38,366 nt of DNA from a virus. Each line of letters begins with the position of its first letter. The first letter of the stretch is position 1. The stretch spans positions 1-38,366 of the IMG/VR virus record IMGVR_UViG_3300043466_001801. One strand, given 5' to 3'. The translations under genes and the position numbers were made by a program. Under the pieces are notes generated by a model, which searched no databases, had not been told where the DNA came from, and saw nothing but the letters and a program-made list of their open reading frames with translations. This document shows, one piece after another, positions 1 through 6,899 of the stretch.

Positions 1-195
1 GAATTGAATAAAAATCCTGATATGGATGTTGATACATTTATTTCATTAATTAAGAAATATTCATCCACCATTTATTTGACTAAGGATGAACATAAGAGAA
101 TTACCTTATTAACAAAGGGTAAAGATGTTATGAATTATCTTATGTATGAAGAGGCGGGTATTGAGGTTCCGGGATTGATGGAACATATTGGGTAG
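1..195 (+). CDS. 3' end of an unrecognised gene (5' truncated)
   Basis: The reading frame is open from the first base of the window, so this is probably the C-terminal part of a longer gene. A TTG at position 4 could be a start, but nothing supports it. The visible 64 codons are mixed and helical-looking, with no motif I recognise, and end ...GLMEHIG. A GC-rich 42-bp repeat begins 15 bases after the stop. No function is proposed. Confidence 0.5.
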   Translation, partial: ELNKNPDMDVDTFISLIKKYSSTIYLTKDEHKRITLLTKGKDVMNYLMYEEAGIEVPGLMEHIG

Positions 196-210
196 TTATT
201 CGTATACCGC

Positions 211-252
211 TGTCCGTCCGGACTCACTTCGTTCGATGGAATCCCCAGCCCC
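211..252. repeat. GC-rich 42-bp direct repeat, copy 1
   Basis: This copy differs from the one at 1525-1566 at only two of 42 positions. It contains TCCGGACTCACTTCGTTCGA and ends in a C-rich run. By my count about 62 percent of it is G or C, far above its surroundings. Here it is non-coding, between a stop codon and the promoter of the next gene; the other copy is read as the C-terminus of a protein. Confidence 0.9.
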
Positions 253-283
253 CCTTTTTTTTGGTAGTGTAAAATAATTGTTA

Positions 284-291
284 TATCTTTG
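284..291 (+). promoter_or_regulatory. Bacteroidota-type promoter box TATCTTTG
   Basis: TATCTTTG fits the TAnnTTTG -7 element of Bacteroidota housekeeping promoters. It ends only 6 bases before the ATG at 298, so the transcript would have almost no leader. Confidence 0.65.
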
Positions 292-297
292 TGGTCT

Positions 298-1203
298 ATG
301 GAAAAAATAATCAATAAAATAATTAGTTCATCGGTTGAAGGTTGTGATGTGTATCATCATAAAGGTTCCACTTGGTTAATATTCACGGACACCAAACAAT
401 GGGTTATTGAATTAACCGAAGATAGAACTTTATGGTATGACTATAATTTTTTTAATGGATTATTTGCATATGTTTCAATGGATGTTGTTGAAAATGAACA
501 TTACATTACCAAATGGGTTGAAAATAATCTTATAAATGGGATTCGAGGTATTGCTTGGGGGTCAGTTTTCCACAAAGAGTTTATTGATGATGTAATTGAA
601 AATGGTATTCAAGAACCCCTTAGGGTTCAGGACCTAACGGAAGGTGAGGTTGAGGAGGTTATTGAATTTGGTGTAAAAGAAACTCATAATGATACATACC
701 ACCACAAAGGAAGAATTAACGGAATTATTAAAAATGGTGTGAAAGAAACTAACTCTTGGAACGAGTCAATAATTGGTGACTTAAATCAAAATGGTTGTAT
801 TGATAATGTTATTGATAATGGTATTAAAGAAACTAACCCATTACCGGCTCAAGATGGTAATAGAGATTGGGGTAATTATTATCACAGTAAGAAAAATAGA
901 GTAAAACCGTTTGTCAATTATCTTGACGAAGCAATTATGTTTGGTGTTAAGAAAACCATATCTCGTGAAAATCCTTCCAAAATGGTTGATGATATTATTA
1001 AGAAAACAAAAACACCTAACAAGGGTGGTGATATTTATTTAACATTAGAATGGATGCATCACAATAATACTGATGTGTATGATGTTCCCAAAATGATTAA
1101 TAATGTTATTGATAATGGTGTAAAGAAAACAAAAGCAGATGCGAGCCAAAACCCCATGGGTAAAATCACCGAAGTTCTAAGAGATGGAAAAGTTAGTCAA
1201 TAA
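298..1203 (+). CDS. Repeat-containing protein of unknown function, paralog of the next gene
   Basis: The 301-residue product starts at ATG 298; a TTG at 289 overlaps the promoter box and is not used. Residues 1-80 (MEKIINKIISSSVEG..., with the QWVIEL strand and a Y/F-rich segment) match the start of the overlapping downstream gene at 1184. The rest holds six copies of an 11-residue unit, roughly xx(V/I)IxxG(V/I)K(E/K)T, for example EEVIEFGVKET and DNVIDNGIKET, separated by unrelated polar spacers of varied length. There is no signal peptide or membrane segment. Function unknown; the repeats suggest a binding or scaffold role, which is inference. Confidence 0.85.
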   Translation: MEKIINKIISSSVEGCDVYHHKGSTWLIFTDTKQWVIELTEDRTLWYDYNFFNGLFAYVSMDVVENEHYITKWVENNLINGIRGIAWGSVFHKEFIDDVIENGIQEPLRVQDLTEGEVEEVIEFGVKETHNDTYHHKGRINGIIKNGVKETNSWNESIIGDLNQNGCIDNVIDNGIKETNPLPAQDGNRDWGNYYHSKKNRVKPFVNYLDEAIMFGVKKTISRENPSKMVDDIIKKTKTPNKGGDIYLTLEWMHHNNTDVYDVPKMINNVIDNGVKKTKADASQNPMGKITEVLRDGKVSQ

Positions 1204-1582
1204 AGTTCTTAATACATCGATTGAAGGTTATACCCTATATTATCGTGCTGGTTCTTTTTGGTTAATTAACTCGACCACAAATCAATGGGTGATTAAAGTC
1301 GGATATTCCGGATATACTTATTATAACTATTTCTTTTTTCATGGAATATTTTCTTATTTGTCTTTGGATGTGATTAAAGACAAAAAATATATTTACGATT
1401 GGATTGTTAATGAATTGGGATTTATTGTTAGTGAACATTATTATCCTGATTATCTTCCGGGTGAGTATGATTGGAGAAAGGACTTTGAGGTTGATTTGGT
1501 TATTGAGTATGGAAAGATTATAGATGTTCGTCCGGACTCACTTCGTTCGATGGAATCCCCAACCCCTTTCTTGGAAAATTAA
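1184..1582 (+). CDS. Short paralog of the upstream repeat protein
   Basis: The 132-residue product starts at ATG 1184 inside the last codons of the previous gene, a 20-base overlap that suggests translational coupling. Its N-terminal 80 residues (MEKLVNKVLNTSIEG..., QWVIKV, YYNYFFFHG) are clearly homologous to those of the upstream gene. Only one relic of the repeat unit remains (DLVIEYG). Its last 18 or so residues (DVRPDSLRSMESP...) are encoded by the second 42-bp repeat, so the natural C-terminus seems to have been replaced by repeat sequence. Function unknown. Confidence 0.8.
   Translation: MEKLVNKVLNTSIEGYTLYYRAGSFWLINSTTNQWVIKVGYSGYTYYNYFFFHGIFSYLSLDVIKDKKYIYDWIVNELGFIVSEHYYPDYLPGEYDWRKDFEVDLVIEYGKIIDVRPDSLRSMESPTPFLEN
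1525..1566. repeat. GC-rich 42-bp direct repeat, copy 2
   Basis: This is the second copy of the repeat at 211-252 (40 of 42 bases identical, same orientation). It overlaps the 3' end of the gene at 1184-1582. The two copies bracket the paralogous pair of genes, about 1.3 kb apart. Confidence 0.9.
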
Positions 1583-1593
1583 AATTAATTTCT

Positions 1594-1601
1594 TATCATT
1601 T
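1594..1601 (+). promoter_or_regulatory. Possible promoter box TATCATTT
   Basis: TATCATTT is a variant of TAnnTTTG, 17 bases before the ATG at 1619. The same octamer occurs before the gene at 9714. It is weaker evidence than the canonical boxes. Confidence 0.35.
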
Positions 1602-1618
1602 AATAAAAAAATAATATT

Positions 1619-1921
1619 ATGGGACAAAAAATTAAGGTTATTGAACCTATGAGTGAAATATCATTCATTATTACAAAACAATTTGAGGTGGAAACCGAAA
1701 ATGGGGACCAATACTTATTCCGAATAGTGGAATCTGATAAGTATGGTGAACAAGAATTTTTATATAAACCAAATGGTGCTGACGACTATGAAGGGCATTG
1801 GGGTCAAGACAATAATTATCCTGAAGAAGTTCAAGAATTGGGACAAAAACTTCTTGATAATTTTTGGGACGGATGGTTTGATGAAGAAGGTGAATTTGAT
1901 GTTGATGAATTAAACAATTAA
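1619..1921 (+). CDS. Acidic hypothetical protein
   Basis: This 100-residue, strongly acidic protein has alternating polar and hydrophobic residues in its first half (SFIITKQFEVE) and a W/F/D/E-rich C-terminus (WDGWFDEEGEFDVDE). It has no signal peptide, TM segment or cysteine pair. It is followed after 4 bases by another small acidic protein, so the two are probably cotranscribed. I do not recognise a family. Confidence 0.75.
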   Translation: MGQKIKVIEPMSEISFIITKQFEVETENGDQYLFRIVESDKYGEQEFLYKPNGADDYEGHWGQDNNYPEEVQELGQKLLDNFWDGWFDEEGEFDVDELNN

Positions 1922-1925
1922 AAAT

Positions 1926-2180
1926 ATGAAACTAACTGTTAATGTGGTTGAATCACAAACCACCTATTTTACAAGAGAGTCAATTGAGATTGACACAGAC
2001 AATTATCCTGAATTAAATAATATGACCGAGGATGAGGTTAAAAATTATATCACCAAGAATGCTTGGGATATGAAATCTTTGGATGAAAATTATTATTCTT
2101 TGGGTGAGGAACTTATTGACCAAAATTTAAAATATGATGAATCATCAAATCTTGAAACCGAAATTGAATTTGGGAATTAA
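1926..2180 (+). CDS. Acidic hypothetical protein
   Basis: The product has 84 residues. A beta-strand-like N-terminus (MKLTVNVVESQTTYFTRESI) is followed by an acidic helical part. ATG 1926 lies 4 bases after the preceding stop. The C-terminus is acidic (NLETEIEFGN). No recognisable motif; function unknown. Confidence 0.75.
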   Translation: MKLTVNVVESQTTYFTRESIEIDTDNYPELNNMTEDEVKNYITKNAWDMKSLDENYYSLGEELIDQNLKYDESSNLETEIEFGN

Positions 2181-2204
2181 TTTGGCAGATTAAAAAATAT
2201 TTAA

Positions 2205-2212
2205 TATCTTTG
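2205..2212 (+). promoter_or_regulatory. Bacteroidota-type promoter box TATCTTTG
   Basis: This TAnnTTTG element lies 17 bases before ATG 2230. It should drive the run of three modular paralogs and the gene at 4106. Confidence 0.65.
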
Positions 2213-2229
2213 TCCAAATTAATTTAATT

Positions 2230-3180
2230 ATGAAAAACATTCACATATTACCAACAGATAAGCCAAGTAGATTATATTTTAATACAAAGGCAAAATATTA
2301 CGCATTTAGTTATACAGTTACATCACAAGGAGGGTCGGTAAGTAATAGACACATCTACATCACATCTTCTGATGAACAAATTAAAGAAGGGGATTGGGTA
2401 TTAGTTAATGGATTTATTTTAAGAAAAGTAGATTATATTGATGGATATATGGTAATTGATACTACGGGAGGGAAACACCATAATTCTGTATGTGAAAAAA
2501 TTATTCTAACAACAGACCAAGACTTAATCAAAGATGGTGTACAAGCTATTGATGATGAATTTTTAGAATGGTTTGTTAAGAATCCAAGTTGTGAGAAGGT
2601 TGAAATTGAAAAAGATTACAGTTATGGTAATTTAGAACATTTTGATTACAAAATAATCATTCCAAAAGAAGAACCTAAACAATTATTTACAGACCACCCA
2701 ATTACTGAATTAGGTGATAAAGAATTTGTAGAAGCACCAATAAGAGAATGTGAATTAATTTCTTATGATGATAATAAATATTGCTATGTAAAAGTAGAAG
2801 GTATCGAAAAAGAAATTAAACGTTGTTACATATACCCACAAAAAGGTAGATATGGTGATGTTGATTGTGTATCAATTGAAGAAATAAAAGAATTGTTAGA
2901 AGAAGAACCTAAACAAGAAACAATTGAAGAAGCTGTTGATAGAGCATCATTACTAGAATTTCCAATTAAGGAATGGTATAGGAGTGATGATTACAACAGA
3001 GAAGAAATAACGGCAGCCAGAGATGGCTTTAAAAGAGGAGCTAAATGGCAAGCAGAAAGAATGTATAGTGAGGAAGAAGTATTAGAAATATTGAGAGAAT
3101 TTTATAAAGTAGCTTCTTTAAAAGATTTTCCTTTGGTAACTACTATTCCTTTATGGTTTGAACAATTTAAAAAGAAATAA
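2230..3180 (+). CDS. Modular hypothetical protein (MKNIH-(I/V)-L-P/S-TDKPSR family), long form
   Basis: The 316-residue protein opens with MKNIHILPTDKPSR. It then has a segment ending YITSSDEQIKEGDW, a strongly conserved block (ILTTDQDLIKDGVQAIDDEF followed by LEWFVKNPSC), the linker IIPKEEPKQ, an extra module around residues 155-220 (RECELISYDDNKYC...) and a C-terminal module (MYSEEEVLEIL...WFEQFKKK). The first, middle and last modules recur in the next gene at high DNA identity. I have an impression of this type as widespread in Bacteroidota phages and metagenomes, with no known function. No membrane or signal segment is present. Confidence 0.88.
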   Translation: MKNIHILPTDKPSRLYFNTKAKYYAFSYTVTSQGGSVSNRHIYITSSDEQIKEGDWVLVNGFILRKVDYIDGYMVIDTTGGKHHNSVCEKIILTTDQDLIKDGVQAIDDEFLEWFVKNPSCEKVEIEKDYSYGNLEHFDYKIIIPKEEPKQLFTDHPITELGDKEFVEAPIRECELISYDDNKYCYVKVEGIEKEIKRCYIYPQKGRYGDVDCVSIEEIKELLEEEPKQETIEEAVDRASLLEFPIKEWYRSDDYNREEITAARDGFKRGAKWQAERMYSEEEVLEILREFYKVASLKDFPLVTTIPLWFEQFKKK

Positions 3181-3183
3181 GAT

Positions 3184-3858
3184 ATGAAAAACATACACGT
3201 ATTATCAACAGACAAACCAAGTAGATTAATAAAATCTAAAATTAATGATATTATTGTTTTAGAACCAATAAATGTAACTAATAATACAAGATATTGGGAA
3301 TACTTAAACATCTACATCACTTCTAATGAAGAAATTAAAGAAGGAGATTGGTATATTAATAATGGTCATTTACTAAAATGTACTGAAGTTAAAAAAAGAA
3401 GTAGTTGTAGAAAAATCATTTTAACAACAGACCAAGACTTAATCAAAGATAATGTACAAGCTATTGATGATGAGTTTTTAAAATGGTTTGTTAAGAATCC
3501 AAGTTGTGAGGAGGTTGGTATTGAACCATTAATAGCGGGATTTGTGGATGATGAACCAAGTTATTACGAAAATATGCATGACATCATCATTCCAAAAGAA
3601 GAACCTAAACAAGAAACACTTGAAGAAGCTTCTGAAACAGCTTGGAATTTATATGAACACGTAGAAGGTAATCTATACTCAACATCTTTTAAAAATGGGT
3701 TTAAATTAGGTGCTGAATGGCTACAAGACAAGAAAATGTATAGTGAGGAAGATATGGATAATTATGCTGAATATTGTATTAATCACTTTGCAAAATCACA
3801 GATAGGACAACCATACTTATCTGCAAAAGAATGGTTTGAACAATTTAAAAAGAAATAA
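3184..3858 (+). CDS. Modular hypothetical protein (MKNIH family), short form
   Basis: This 224-residue paralog of the upstream protein starts 3 bases after its stop. It keeps the N-terminal TDKPSR module, the TDQDLIKD/VKNPSC block and the PKEEPKQ linker, and lacks the extra module near the RECELISYDD motif. It ends in an ATAWNLYEHVEG-type helix followed by MYSEEDM...WFEQFKKK. The DNA around its stop codon, including the next ATG, repeats that of the previous gene. Function unknown. Confidence 0.87.
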   Translation: MKNIHVLSTDKPSRLIKSKINDIIVLEPINVTNNTRYWEYLNIYITSNEEIKEGDWYINNGHLLKCTEVKKRSSCRKIILTTDQDLIKDNVQAIDDEFLKWFVKNPSCEEVGIEPLIAGFVDDEPSYYENMHDIIIPKEEPKQETLEEASETAWNLYEHVEGNLYSTSFKNGFKLGAEWLQDKKMYSEEDMDNYAEYCINHFAKSQIGQPYLSAKEWFEQFKKK

Positions 3859-3861
3859 GAT

Positions 3862-4104
3862 ATGGAAAAAACAGCTGTAGAATTTATATTTGATGCGGTG
3901 TATAGAGATATTACGTTCTCTGAACTTTTAGGTATTATAGCACAAGCCAAAGTAATGGAAAAACAACAAGACAAGAAAATGTATAGTGAGGAAGATATGA
4001 AATCATTTGGAGATTGGTGTAGAAATGCTTTACTAAATACAGAGTATAGTTTTGAAAAGTTAGATGAACATTTAAAAACTTGGAAACAAATTAGAAATAA
4101 ATAA
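3862..4104 (+). CDS. Truncated member of the modular paralog set
   Basis: The 80-residue product shares only the C-terminal module (DKKMYSEEDMKSFGDWC) with the two upstream proteins. A 34-base stretch (3966-3999) is identical to 3723-3756 in the preceding gene, so the module was copied by recombination recently enough to be exact. The N-terminal 38 residues are unrelated to the other two proteins. Function unknown. Confidence 0.75.
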   Translation: MEKTAVEFIFDAVYRDITFSELLGIIAQAKVMEKQQDKKMYSEEDMKSFGDWCRNALLNTEYSFEKLDEHLKTWKQIRNK

Positions 4105-4105
4105 T

Positions 4106-4375
4106 ATGACAAAAAAGTATTGTGCATTTCAAGGTGAAAATAATTATCTTGATGAGGTTGGTAAAATAATTGATGAGGGTCAGGACTATTATGTGATTAA
4201 TATCGCCAAAGGTTATTATGGTGGAGGTCAAGAACTTTGGGCTGTTAAAAAAGAGGAGGTTAAATTATTTGACTCACCTGAATTAGCGTCCGAATGGATT
4301 GAGGAACAAGATTATTATTATGACGATGATTATCCATATGGATTACCTCCGGGAATTGAAAGACCAAATAGATAA
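4106..4375 (+). CDS. Hypothetical protein with Tyr/Asp-rich tail
   Basis: The 89-residue product begins one base after the previous stop, as the last gene of this operon. It has an SH3-like run of short strands (GKIIDEGQDYYVINIAKGYY and ELWAVKKEEVKLF) and a very acidic, Tyr-rich tail (EEQDYYYDDDYPYGLPPG). A small beta-barrel domain is possible, but I recognise no family. Confidence 0.75.
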   Translation: MTKKYCAFQGENNYLDEVGKIIDEGQDYYVINIAKGYYGGGQELWAVKKEEVKLFDSPELASEWIEEQDYYYDDDYPYGLPPGIERPNR

Positions 4376-4382
4376 TATTTAT
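4376..4382 (+). promoter_or_regulatory. TATTTAT promoter motif
   Basis: TATTTATA lies right after the stop of the previous gene and 21 bases before the ATG of a 23-codon gene that has its own terminator. Confidence 0.5.
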
Positions 4383-4403
4383 AAAATATAAAACTTAATG
4401 TAT

Positions 4404-4475
4404 ATGAAAACAATTTGTAATTTTATCCAAACAATCACTTTCGGAAGAATTTGTTTCGGTTGGTGTAAGAAGTAA
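4404..4475 (+). CDS. 23-residue Cys-containing microprotein
   Basis: This short ORF encodes a hydrophobic, basic peptide beginning MKTICNFIQTITFG and ending CFGWCKK. It has three cysteines and a net positive charge. It is bounded by a TATTTAT promoter motif at 4376 and a hairpin terminator starting 6 bases after the stop, so it forms a complete monocistronic unit rather than a random ORF. An in-frame upstream ATG is lacking; one at 4398 adds two codons (ATGTAT). Membrane association or a regulatory role is possible; function unknown. Confidence 0.6.
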   Translation: MKTICNFIQTITFGRICFGWCKK

Positions 4476-4480
4476 AAATT

Positions 4481-4507
4481 AACCCACCATAGTTGGTGGG
4501 TTTTTTA
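4481..4507 (+). terminator. Hairpin terminator CCCACC/GGTGGG + T run
   Basis: AACCCACC and GGTGGGTT form a perfect stem around a short loop, followed by TTTTTT. The same stem sequence is reused at 4736, 9283 and 16929. Confidence 0.85.
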
Positions 4508-4518
4508 TTATAACAAAG

Positions 4519-4525
4519 TATTTAT
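4519..4525 (+). promoter_or_regulatory. TATTTAT promoter motif
   Basis: GTATTTATA lies 15 bases before ATG 4541, between a terminator and a short gene. Confidence 0.55.
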
Positions 4526-4540
4526 AATAAAAACTATATT

Positions 4541-4714
4541 ATGAAACACTTATTAAATAATTTATCGGAGGAAGAAAAAAATGCAATCCGTGAACAACAC
4601 GCCGGAGGAATGAAGGTTATGACTGAGAATTTTTCAAAATTAATCAACTCAAAACTTGGTGATGCAAAACCATTGGTTAATGAACAAAATTCCACGGATG
4701 TAAAAGAAAGTTAA
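4541..4714 (+). CDS. 57-residue putative internal-head or scaffold peptide
   Basis: The peptide reads MKHLLNNLSEEEKNAIREQH and then AGGM...MTENFSKLINSKLGDAKPLVNEQ. It contains several L/I-x-E-type sites (LSE, IRE, LVNE). Similar LSEEEK-x-x-IREQH-x-GGM proteins occur, in my recollection, in large phages. It is a separate unit with a TATTTAT motif and a terminator 22 bases after the stop. In T4, small head peptides rich in such sites come from core proteins cut by the prohead protease; that role is inference here. Confidence 0.7.
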   Translation: MKHLLNNLSEEEKNAIREQHAGGMKVMTENFSKLINSKLGDAKPLVNEQNSTDVKES

Positions 4715-4735
4715 AATTTTTAATCATTTATAAAT

Positions 4736-4759
4736 CCCACCCTAATCGGTGGGTTTTTT
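4736..4759 (+). terminator. Hairpin terminator CCCACC/GGTGGG + T run
   Basis: CCCACC...GGTGGG stem followed by TTTTTTA. It ends the unit of the 57-residue peptide, just upstream of another TATTTAT motif. Confidence 0.85.
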
Positions 4760-4770
4760 ATTTATAAAGG

Positions 4771-4777
4771 TATTTAT
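4771..4777 (+). promoter_or_regulatory. TATTTAT promoter motif adjacent to start codon
   Basis: GTATTTATA with only 4 bases before ATG 4782. This decides the start over the upstream in-frame TTG at 4749, which lies inside the terminator region. Confidence 0.6.
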
Positions 4778-4781
4778 AGTT

Positions 4782-5222
4782 ATGGATTATATTATTAGCG
4801 AAAATAAATTATCGAATGTCCTTTCAAAATATTTAAACTTATCTTTTGATGGGTTTGATGATTTAGATTATAATTGGGCGGATTTTAATTGTGGGTGGGG
4901 AGTATGTTGTGATATTTATGCGATTGGGTTTACTCTTCCAGGTAGAGAACACGATGATTATTTATTTAAGTTGGTTGATGGTGAAAACTATGATAGTGGA
5001 GGTGATTACCCTGAAGAACTTAAGGGTGAATTACCGGAACCTTGTTATGATTTACCTAATCCTCAGGAATCCCGATTTAACACCATCGTAATTGGTGCCG
5101 AACTTTTTGACAGAATTGAAGATATGTTTGGAAACATGATGATTTGGGAGGAATCATTTTTGAAAATGATAAATCAAATGTATGGGATAAATACCACTAA
5201 AATAGATATGGATTTTTATTGA
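4782..5222 (+). CDS. Tagged hypothetical protein (MDYIISE N-terminus)
   Basis: The 146-residue product begins MDYIISENKLSNVLSKYL, a divergent form of the MKYIITE leader with the I-S-E triplet at residues 5-7. The body is acidic and aromatic, with WADFNCGWGVCCDIYA near residues 30-45 and three clustered cysteines, and a C-terminal helix ending INQMYGINTTKIDMDFY. Proteins of this set often end with a W/F...Y(G/K)xN-type helix. If the leader is a capsid-targeting signal, cleavage would follow E7. Function unknown. Confidence 0.8.
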   Translation: MDYIISENKLSNVLSKYLNLSFDGFDDLDYNWADFNCGWGVCCDIYAIGFTLPGREHDDYLFKLVDGENYDSGGDYPEELKGELPEPCYDLPNPQESRFNTIVIGAELFDRIEDMFGNMMIWEESFLKMINQMYGINTTKIDMDFY

Positions 5223-5223
5223 T

Positions 5224-6528
5224 ATGAATTTAAATGAACACATAAATAGGATAAAAGAAGTGATGGGTTTAATTGTTGAAGACACAACAATCGAACCTAA
5301 TAAAGATACATTCATAGACTTGAATACTCCGGTTAATTTAAATATAACTTCTATTGATGATTTTAAAACTGCAGTTAAAAAGCAAGGATTACAATATGGT
5401 AAAGATACATTAAGTAGAGGTAGAGGTATTGAGTTAAGTAATTTATTAAAATCAATTGAGAATTTAGAAGATAAAGAAATTTATGAAGATTATTTTGTTA
5501 AAATCTCAAATTTAATTTCCAAATACAAATCAGGTTCATTCTCGTTAAAGAAATTAAGTGAAATTATAAAACAACTTTATTCTAAAGACCCTCAAATAGC
5601 TAAAGCCCAAATTGAGTCAGTTATTTCAATATTTGAAGACCCAAGATTTGGTGAAAATCATAAGAAAAAACTAATATCCATTTTAACAAGTTCTGATGAA
5701 ATAAATTTGGATAAGTTTTATAGAGAAACTTCTTTGGCGTATCAGGACTATGAAAATTCATTAGCCGAAGGAGAGTTGAGTCCATTTAATATATTTAGAA
5801 CATCTCCAAGAATAAAAGTAAATTTATTAGAAGATTATGGTTATAATGATTTAATAATCTATGCTGACAAATTTAACACCCAAGATTCTAACTTAAATAA
5901 GGTTCTCTATATTTTAGATGAAATTTCAAAATCAAAAGATTATTCGGGTGGTGATGAAGTTATTTCTAAAGTTGTGTCATCATTAAAGTTTGGGTTTGAT
6001 TTTGATTTCAGTGAAGATAATGTAAAAGCGGATTTGAAATTAAAAGAAACTTTAATTTATGAAGACAGGACAAATAAAAAAGTTTATGTGGTTGCAAAAA
6101 AAGGTTCGGATATTGAGGTTAAATCCAATTTATACAATAAACCATATTATTTATCTGAATTTTTCAAAATAGATGCCTCGGATAAAAATTATAACATAAT
6201 AGTAAATTCACTTTCAAAAGTCCCAAGAATTAAGGATATTAATTCATCTTTCAAAATATTTATGTCGTCATTGGCGGCAAACCTATCAAATACCATAAAA
6301 TCGACAAATGGAAATCAAATTATGGAACATTTGACAAAAAATATGGGTGGAATGATATTCAAGAATGATATATTCATAAAAAAAGAGGATATTAATTTTT
6401 ATTGGAACGATGTGGGTTATGCAAATAAATCTCGTTTATCATTGTATTATGAGGTAAATGAGGGCGCGACATTATATAAACTCTCAAAAAGTAATTTGGG
6501 ATATTCAAGGTTTGTTCAAAAATTATAA
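5224..6528 (+). CDS. Large hypothetical protein with phage N-terminal helix (MNLNEHINRIKEVM)
   Basis: The 434-residue protein begins MNLNEHINRIKEVMGLIVED, an amphipathic helix ending in an acidic VED; I have seen similar LNEHINRIKxxM starts in large-phage proteins. The rest is Lys/Asp/Ser-rich and mainly helical, with no signal peptide, TM segment or known catalytic motif. It starts one base after the upstream stop and lacks its own TATTTAT, so it is cotranscribed with the gene at 4782. A virion-internal role is possible by context only. Confidence 0.85.
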   Translation: MNLNEHINRIKEVMGLIVEDTTIEPNKDTFIDLNTPVNLNITSIDDFKTAVKKQGLQYGKDTLSRGRGIELSNLLKSIENLEDKEIYEDYFVKISNLISKYKSGSFSLKKLSEIIKQLYSKDPQIAKAQIESVISIFEDPRFGENHKKKLISILTSSDEINLDKFYRETSLAYQDYENSLAEGELSPFNIFRTSPRIKVNLLEDYGYNDLIIYADKFNTQDSNLNKVLYILDEISKSKDYSGGDEVISKVVSSLKFGFDFDFSEDNVKADLKLKETLIYEDRTNKKVYVVAKKGSDIEVKSNLYNKPYYLSEFFKIDASDKNYNIIVNSLSKVPRIKDINSSFKIFMSSLAANLSNTIKSTNGNQIMEHLTKNMGGMIFKNDIFIKKEDINFYWNDVGYANKSRLSLYYEVNEGATLYKLSKSNLGYSRFVQKL

Positions 6529-6531
6529 TCT

Positions 6532-6879
6532 ATGAACAATTTCAATTTCGATAACAACCAAATGCAAAATTTGGAAAAGTTTAATAAGATGATGACTTCA
6601 TTTATGTTTAAGATGATGGATGTCTTTGGTCGTGTCATGAATTTTTTTTCCAAGAACACAAAATTGGTTTATATAATTATTGGTCTTTTTATTTTATTTA
6701 AGATTGGTTCGTATGTTTGGTTTATGGAACCAAAAGGTATTTATGAGATTACCACATCAACCGGTATTATTTATTCCGCAAATGAAATCCAAATTAAAGA
6801 TGGTTGCGTTTATTTCGATAGAATAAGTGATGGTCGTCAAATCATTATTTGTGGTGGGAGCACCATTGTTAAACAATAA
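6532..6879 (+). CDS. Single-pass membrane protein
   Basis: The 115-residue protein has a Met/Phe/Asn-rich N-terminal region (residues 1-42), one clear TM helix (LVYIIIGLFILFKIGSYVWF, about residues 43-63) and a C-terminal domain of short beta strands with two cysteines (DGCVYFDRI, QIIICGGSTIV). The start is 3 bases after the previous stop; it is the last gene of that operon. Function unknown. Confidence 0.8.
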   Translation: MNNFNFDNNQMQNLEKFNKMMTSFMFKMMDVFGRVMNFFSKNTKLVYIIIGLFILFKIGSYVWFMEPKGIYEITTSTGIIYSANEIQIKDGCVYFDRISDGRQIIICGGSTIVKQ

Positions 6880-6887
6880 CTCACAAC

Positions 6888-6894
6888 TATTTAT
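6888..6894 (+). promoter_or_regulatory. TATTTAT promoter motif adjacent to start codon
   Basis: CTATTTATA with 5 bases before ATG 6900. Confidence 0.6.
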
Positions 6895-6899
6895 ATAAT

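Noticed and set aside
211-252. tRNA T-arm-like GTTCGA in the 42-bp repeat
   Set aside because: No acceptor stem, anticodon arm or matching T stem can be folded from the flanks, so it is not a tRNA or tRNA fragment.
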